From Streptomyces caatingaensis (GTDB taxonomy: Bacteria > Actinomycetota > Actinomycetes > Streptomycetales > Streptomycetaceae), in NCBI RefSeq assembly GCF_001187435.1, contig NZ_LFXA01000005.1, forward strand, positions 1-64,000: a DNA stretch of 64,000 nucleotides, given 5' to 3'. The notes beneath the pieces are model-generated. The model saw only the letters and a program-made list of their open reading frames with translations, ran no database searches and had not been told where the DNA came from. Numbering within the stretch: position 1 is the stretch's first letter; the number at the start of each line of letters is the position of its first letter. This document shows, in pieces, positions 60,722-64,000 of the stretch. The position numbers were made by a program, and so were the translations under genes.

Positions 60722-62260
60722 TCAGGACACGGCGCCGATGTGGCGCGCGGAGGCGTGGTAGCGGGCCTGCTGGCCGCCGCCGTTGCCGCCTGCGATGCCT
60801 TCGGCCTTGGTGGCCAGCCCGGCTTTGACGAGGCGTTCCAGGTGGCGTCGCGCCTTCTCGACGTCGGCCCGGTCGGGGCTGGGCTCGCCGGAGAGCACGC
60901 TGGCCAGCTCGCGGACGGTCAGGCCGCCGCGTGCCGCACGCAGCAGCGTGATGGGGTCGAGGGCGGGGTCGACGGTGGTGGTGCCGCGCTCGTGGTCGTG
61001 GACGACCTGGAGGGGGCCGATCTCGCCGGTGGCGAGCTTGAGGTGGTGGATGGTGACCGCCGGGTCGCCGGGCTTGCCGTCGAGGAACAGCACGCTGCCG
61101 GCGCCGGAGGTCAGCCAGGTGGAGCCGTAGACCCGGTCCAGGGTGGGCCGTTGGCCCTTGGGCGTTTCGGCGCCGGACTTGCGCTGGTGGTGCAGTTCCA
61201 GGACCTGGATGCCGTTCTGGAAGGCTCGTCCGCGGGCGTTGTTGTACGCGACCGCGAGGGCGTCGTCGACCATGGTGCTGACGGCGTCCTTGAGGCTGTC
61301 GATCACCAGGGTGTCTGCCTGGTGGGCCTTGGCGAGGTCGGCGAGGAGGTCGGGTTCCTTGTCGAGCGTGGCGGGCAGTGGTCCCTGCCAGACGGCGAGC
61401 CGTTCGCGCAGGACGGCCTCGTGCTTGGGATCGACTGCGCGGGCCAGGGCGCGGGCGATCTGGGTGGGCCGGTCGATCGCCAGGTACAGCACCTTCTTGC
61501 CGGGGATGACCGGCAAGTCGAGGACGGTATCCCTCAGGCCGATGCGGGCGAGGACGACCTGGTGGGCGAGGGTCGTCTTGCCGACTCCGGGCGGGCCGAC
61601 AATCATCAGGCTCTCGCCGGAGGCCCAGGCGGTCTGTGCCTGGGTGCCCCAGATCGGCTTCATGTCGGCGGTCTTCGTGATGAAGTCCCAGCCGTTCGTG
61701 AGGTAGCGCGAAAGTCGTCCGCTGCCGGAGGCCAATGCCCGTTCCCGCTCGGCGCCCAGGTCCGACTCGATGGCGGAGCGGATCTCGTCGGGGTCGGCAC
61801 CCGGCTCCGTGGCGCTCTGGACAAGGCGCAGGCCGGTTTGCTGAAGGCGGCGCAGATCGGCCTTGCGCCGGACGATCTCCGCGTAGTACCCGGCATTTCC
61901 GACAGAGGGCGGCGCACCGGCGAGCTGGTGCAAGTAGATGCGACCGCCGATGCGGTTCAGATCACCGGTCCCCGAGAGGTGCTCGGTCAGGGCGATGGGG
62001 TCCGTGGGAGCGTCGGCGGAGCGCAGCGCTAGCAGCGCCCGCCACACCGTCTCGTGGTTCGGCCGGTAGAAGTCGGCGGCGTCCAGGATGCCCCGGACCT
62101 CGTCCACGGCGTCGCTGTCATGCATGCACGCGCCGAGCACCGCCTGCTCGGCGTCCAGCGCGTACGGAGGTTCGCCCGGACCGCCGACGATCGTCTCGGT
62201 CCTCGTGGCCGCAGGCCGACGGGATGGCATTTGCGATGGCAGGCCCGTACTCTGGGCCAT
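60722..62260 (-). CDS. DnaB-like replicative helicase / RecA-fold ATPase
   Basis: 512 residues from ATG 62260 behind GAGAGGAG. The N-terminal DnaB domain is at 45-150 (EQAVLGACMHDSDAVDEVRG, ADFYRPNHETVWRALLALRS). The RecA core has Walker A MIVGPPGVGKTTLAHQVVLA, Walker B ADTLVIDSLKDAVSTMVDDA and an LELHHQRKSG switch. The C-terminal winged helix follows (LTVRELASVLSGEPSPDRAD). Likely drives autonomous replication of the excised element, in place of the Rep protein of classical AICEs. Its promoter shares a 17-bp site with xis. Confidence 0.82.
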   Translation of the reverse strand: MAQSTGLPSQMPSRRPAATRTETIVGGPGEPPYALDAEQAVLGACMHDSDAVDEVRGILDAADFYRPNHETVWRALLALRSADAPTDPIALTEHLSGTGDLNRIGGRIYLHQLAGAPPSVGNAGYYAEIVRRKADLRRLQQTGLRLVQSATEPGADPDEIRSAIESDLGAERERALASGSGRLSRYLTNGWDFITKTADMKPIWGTQAQTAWASGESLMIVGPPGVGKTTLAHQVVLARIGLRDTVLDLPVIPGKKVLYLAIDRPTQIARALARAVDPKHEAVLRERLAVWQGPLPATLDKEPDLLADLAKAHQADTLVIDSLKDAVSTMVDDALAVAYNNARGRAFQNGIQVLELHHQRKSGAETPKGQRPTLDRVYGSTWLTSGAGSVLFLDGKPGDPAVTIHHLKLATGEIGPLQVVHDHERGTTTVDPALDPITLLRAARGGLTVRELASVLSGEPSPDRADVEKARRHLERLVKAGLATKAEGIAGGNGGGQQARYHASARHIGAVS

Positions 62261-62283
62261 AGGACTCCTCTCCCGGCAGGCCA

Positions 62284-62300
62284 TACGGAGCGCCAACTCC
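62284..62300 (-). promoter_or_regulatory. 17-bp site upstream of the helicase gene
   Basis: TACGGAGCGCCAACTCC on the plus strand, i.e. GGAGTTGGCGCTCCGTA reading toward the helicase gene, ending 23 bases before its ATG. The same site stands in the same position before xis. Confidence 0.65.
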
Positions 62301-62431
62301 GGTCCACCGGTCCAGATCGTCATGGTTGGGCGGTTGTGAGGATCTCCGCTTCACCCCCGGTGTTCGCAGCGCCGGGGGTTTCTGCGTTGTCCACCCGTGT
62401 TCACCGGTGGGCGGCACCACCCTACCAGCGC

Positions 62432-62510
62432 ATTCGGAAAACATCTACTTGCATTCGCCCTCCGAATGAGCTGTAGTTGTGTACCCGAGGCCGTACGAGT
62501 ACGGCCTCGC
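62432..62510 (+). promoter_or_regulatory. XRE promoter region: GCATTCG boxes and leader hairpin
   Basis: CATTCGG (62432) with inverted CCGAATG (62463-62469) and another GCATTCG at 62452. Then a perfect dyad CGAGGCCGTAC/GTACGGCCTCG (62487-62497, 62500-62510) just 23 bases before the XRE start. Likely autoregulatory. Confidence 0.5.
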
Positions 62511-62533
62511 CCGGACCCAACGAGGAGGTGAGT

Positions 62534-63094
62534 ATGGCCAGCGGCAAAGGCGACGAAGCACGCGCTGTGAGCGACCGGCCTCCGGTCGAGAACAACATCG
62601 CCGAACGCGTGAAGCTGGAACGCGAGGCACGCGGCTGGAGCACGGTCACCCTGGCCGAGAAGATGGCCGAGATCGGCCACCCCATCGGCCAGTCCGCGAT
62701 CTGGCGCATCGAGAGCGGCAAGCCGCGCCGCCGCATCAACACCGACGAGTCCCTCGGGTTCTGCAAGGTCTTCGACATGACCCTCGACGAACTCGCCAGC
62801 CCGCCAGGGCAGATGGCCAACCCGATTATCCGCCGGCTGGTCGGTGAGTACGTCGAGTTGTGGAAAGAATGGCGGGCCCTGGGTAAGTCCCTGGACCGCA
62901 TCCAGGACCAGCTCAGCGAGTACACCAAAGCTCACCCGGACCAGGACATGATGGTCCGCAACCTGCTCGCCCACGAACTCGACGCGGCCTCCGACGGCGA
63001 CTTCTACCGCCACAAGGGAGCCCGCTCCCGGCTGATCCGCTGGCTCGGCGACGCTTTCAACCCGCCGGCCACCGAAGCCGAAGCCGCCGAGTAG
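62534..63094 (+). CDS. XRE-family regulator of the integrative element
   Basis: 186 residues from ATG 62534 after GAGGAGGTGAGT. HTH at 20-75: NIAERVKLEREARGWSTVTL, AEKMAEIGHPIGQSAIWRIE, then the wing-like SGKPRRRINTDESLGFCKVF. The C-terminal half is helical (LVGEYVELWKEWRALGKSLD). It is divergent from the helicase gene and lies before xis-int, so it probably controls excision and replication through the GCATTCG boxes or the paired 17-bp sites. Confidence 0.8.
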   Translation: MASGKGDEARAVSDRPPVENNIAERVKLEREARGWSTVTLAEKMAEIGHPIGQSAIWRIESGKPRRRINTDESLGFCKVFDMTLDELASPPGQMANPIIRRLVGEYVELWKEWRALGKSLDRIQDQLSEYTKAHPDQDMMVRNLLAHELDAASDGDFYRHKGARSRLIRWLGDAFNPPATEAEAAE

Positions 63095-63205
63095 TCGTCC
63101 TGCCGCAGGGCCCTCGGTGCTGCGAACACCGCACCCTCCATCGCGGCGCATCCTCACGCGCGACAGCGCGACCGCCCAACCACCCACCACCAGACCGGTC
63201 CGAAT

Positions 63206-63222
63206 GGAGTTGGCGCTCCGTA
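63206..63222 (+). promoter_or_regulatory. 17-bp site upstream of xis
   Basis: GGAGTTGGCGCTCCGTA, exact inverted copy of 62284-62300, ending 23 bases before the xis TTG. The following leader (GGGGTGAGGAGCCCTCT) also resembles that of the helicase gene (GGGAGAGGAGTCCT). Confidence 0.65.
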
Positions 63223-63245
63223 CGCGACCGGGGTGAGGAGCCCTC

Positions 63246-63545
63246 TTGCCTCAGTTCCCCCTGCCCGTCACCCAGATCGCCCAGCTCCTCGGCATCCCTG
63301 AGGGAGCCCTGCGTACCCTGATGGCCGAGCGAGGCGACGAACCCGGTGACCCCACACTCGTCGGTCTCACGGTCGAGGAGGCCGCCCGCCGGCTCGGCAT
63401 CGGCCGGACGAAGATGTACGAGTACGTCTCCTCCGGGGAGATACGTTCCGTCAAGATCGGCAGCCTCCGCCGCATACCCGCCGAGGCCCTCGGCGAATTC
63501 CTAGCCCGCCGCTATCGGGCCACGGACTTCCACGCTGCGGCCTGA
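63246..63545 (+). CDS. xis: Excisionase / MerR-like HTH protein
   Basis: 99 residues from TTG 63246 after GAGGAGCCCTC. The helix-turn-helix is LTVEEAARRLGIGRTKMYEY with YVSSGEIRSVKIGSLRRIPA, the usual excisionase form, ending LGEFLARRYRA. Directs the integrase toward excision. It lies 11 bp before int. Confidence 0.85.
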   Translation: MPQFPLPVTQIAQLLGIPEGALRTLMAERGDEPGDPTLVGLTVEEAARRLGIGRTKMYEYVSSGEIRSVKIGSLRRIPAEALGEFLARRYRATDFHAAA

Positions 63546-63556
63546 GGCGGGCGCAC

Positions 63557-64000
63557 ATGGCACAGTCTCGACAGCCTCAGAAGTCCCGCCAGCCCAACGG
63601 CGCCTCCACGATCTATCTCGGGAAGGACGGCCGCTGGCACGGCCGTGTGACCGTCGGCGTCAAGGACGACGGCTCCCCGGACCGCCGTCACGTCAGCCGC
63701 AAGACCCGTGCAGAGGTCACCAAGGTCGTGCGCGAGCTGGAGAAGAAGCGCGACTCCACCGGTGTCGCAAAGGCCGGCCAGACCTGGACGGTCAAGACCT
63801 GGCTGACGCACTGGGTGGAGAACATCGCCGCGCCCAGCGTCTCCGAGAACACCATCGACGGCTACCGAGTGGCCGTCTACCACCACCTCATCCCCGGTCT
63901 GGGTGCCCACCGCCTGGAGAAGCTGGAGCCCGAGCACCTGGAGCGCTTCTACCGAAAGATGCAGGCGAACGGCAGCGCCGCCGGCACCGCGCACCAAGCC
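63557..64000 (+). CDS. int: Tyrosine integrase, partial at the window edge
   Basis: First 148 residues from ATG 63557. The N-terminal AP2-like arm-binding domain (QPNGASTIYLGKDGRWHGRV, then DRRHVSRKTRAEVTKVVREL) is followed by the SAM-like core-binding domain (TWLTHWVENIAAPSVSENTI, DGYRVAVYHHLIPGLGAHRL). The catalytic domain lies outside the window. Its placement at the right end, pointing toward the expected intact tRNA-Ser(GGA), supports it as the integrase that uses that tRNA. Confidence 0.88.
   Translation, partial: MAQSRQPQKSRQPNGASTIYLGKDGRWHGRVTVGVKDDGSPDRRHVSRKTRAEVTKVVRELEKKRDSTGVAKAGQTWTVKTWLTHWVENIAAPSVSENTIDGYRVAVYHHLIPGLGAHRLEKLEPEHLERFYRKMQANGSAAGTAHQA

Larger units (their letters stand above)
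45120..64000. mobile_element. Mobilizable integrative element in tRNA-Ser(GGA), right end outside the window
   Basis: Left boundary is the tRNA-Ser remnant; int and xis lie at the right, in the expected orientation next to the site where the intact tRNA should be. The backbone includes relaxase MobA, MobC, a Spd-like membrane gene (broken), a DnaB-like helicase and an XRE regulator. Classical actinomycete AICEs carry an FtsK-type TraB and a Rep protein; neither is visible, so this looks mobilizable in trans. Cargo at 46.4-56.1 kb is a coupled biosynthesis-like operon with its own regulator. Confidence 0.75.

Overview
The window is Streptomyces-type chromosome. It is very GC-rich with strong third-position G/C bias, has GTG and TTG starts and overlapping ATGA gene junctions, and carries two SigB-type sigma genes, a STAS anti-anti-sigma factor, tadA with its associated protein and upp. 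From memory this order resembles the sco4031-sco4045 region of S. coelicolor. I ran no database search, so family names rest on motifs I can read.

Layout. (1) 1-11,548: one end of a Tn554-like element. It carries two overlapping tyrosine recombinases and a DUF6262/TnpC-like gene at its right end. Its cargo is a divergent helix-turn-helix regulator, a frameshifted phosphotransferase, a frameshifted lactate/malate dehydrogenase, an intact HPr-kinase-like protein, a Cys4 protein and a coupled three-gene operon of unknown role. The element sits inside an OmpR-type response-regulator gene whose last 57 codons remain at 11,549-11,722. (2) 11.7-16.6 kb: two drug-efflux modules (MFS + TetR; MarR + MFS). 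(3) 16.7-24.4 kb: conserved core with sigN/sigF, a Dabb protein, a structured intergenic region, a STAS protein, tRNA-Ser(CGA), tadA, upp and a LytR-C protein. (4) 24.5-45.06 kb: HhH-GPD glycosylase, SDR, alpha/beta hydrolase, HelD-type ATPase, Pro-rich surface protein, TetR with serine hydrolase, M6 protease, small secreted protein, copper ATPase and chaperone, lone acyltransferase, LysR, PP2C phosphatase, DUF2254 protein.

(5) 45.06-64 kb: an integrative element inserted in tRNA-Ser(GGA). The displaced 3' half of the tRNA marks the left end; the integrase and excisionase are at the right end, where the integrase runs off the window. Backbone: MobA/MobC relaxase pair, an amber-split Spd-like membrane gene, a DnaB-like helicase, an XRE regulator, xis and int. 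No FtsK/TraB translocase is visible, so it looks mobilizable rather than self-transmissible.

(6) The cargo at 46.4-56.1 kb is the most interesting part. An eight-gene, nearly gapless operon encodes phosphotransferase, archaeal-type S-adenosylmethionine synthetase, a second phosphotransferase, histidine phosphatase, a divergent seryl-tRNA synthetase, GT4 glycosyltransferase, a stand-alone alanyl-tRNA-synthetase-like protein and a NUDIX hydrolase broken by an in-frame stop. It is divergent from an XRE-TPR regulator and a creatininase-family amidohydrolase, with three GTTAAC boxes between. The combination suggests SAM- and aminoacyl-tRNA-dependent small-molecule or nucleotide chemistry; the product is unknown.

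The two mobile elements share an architecture: an XRE-type regulator divergent from an operon headed by, or early containing, a phosphotransferase. Both also show decay: multiple frameshifts in the first, and a 154-bp MITE, an amber codon and a stop-containing insertion in the second.
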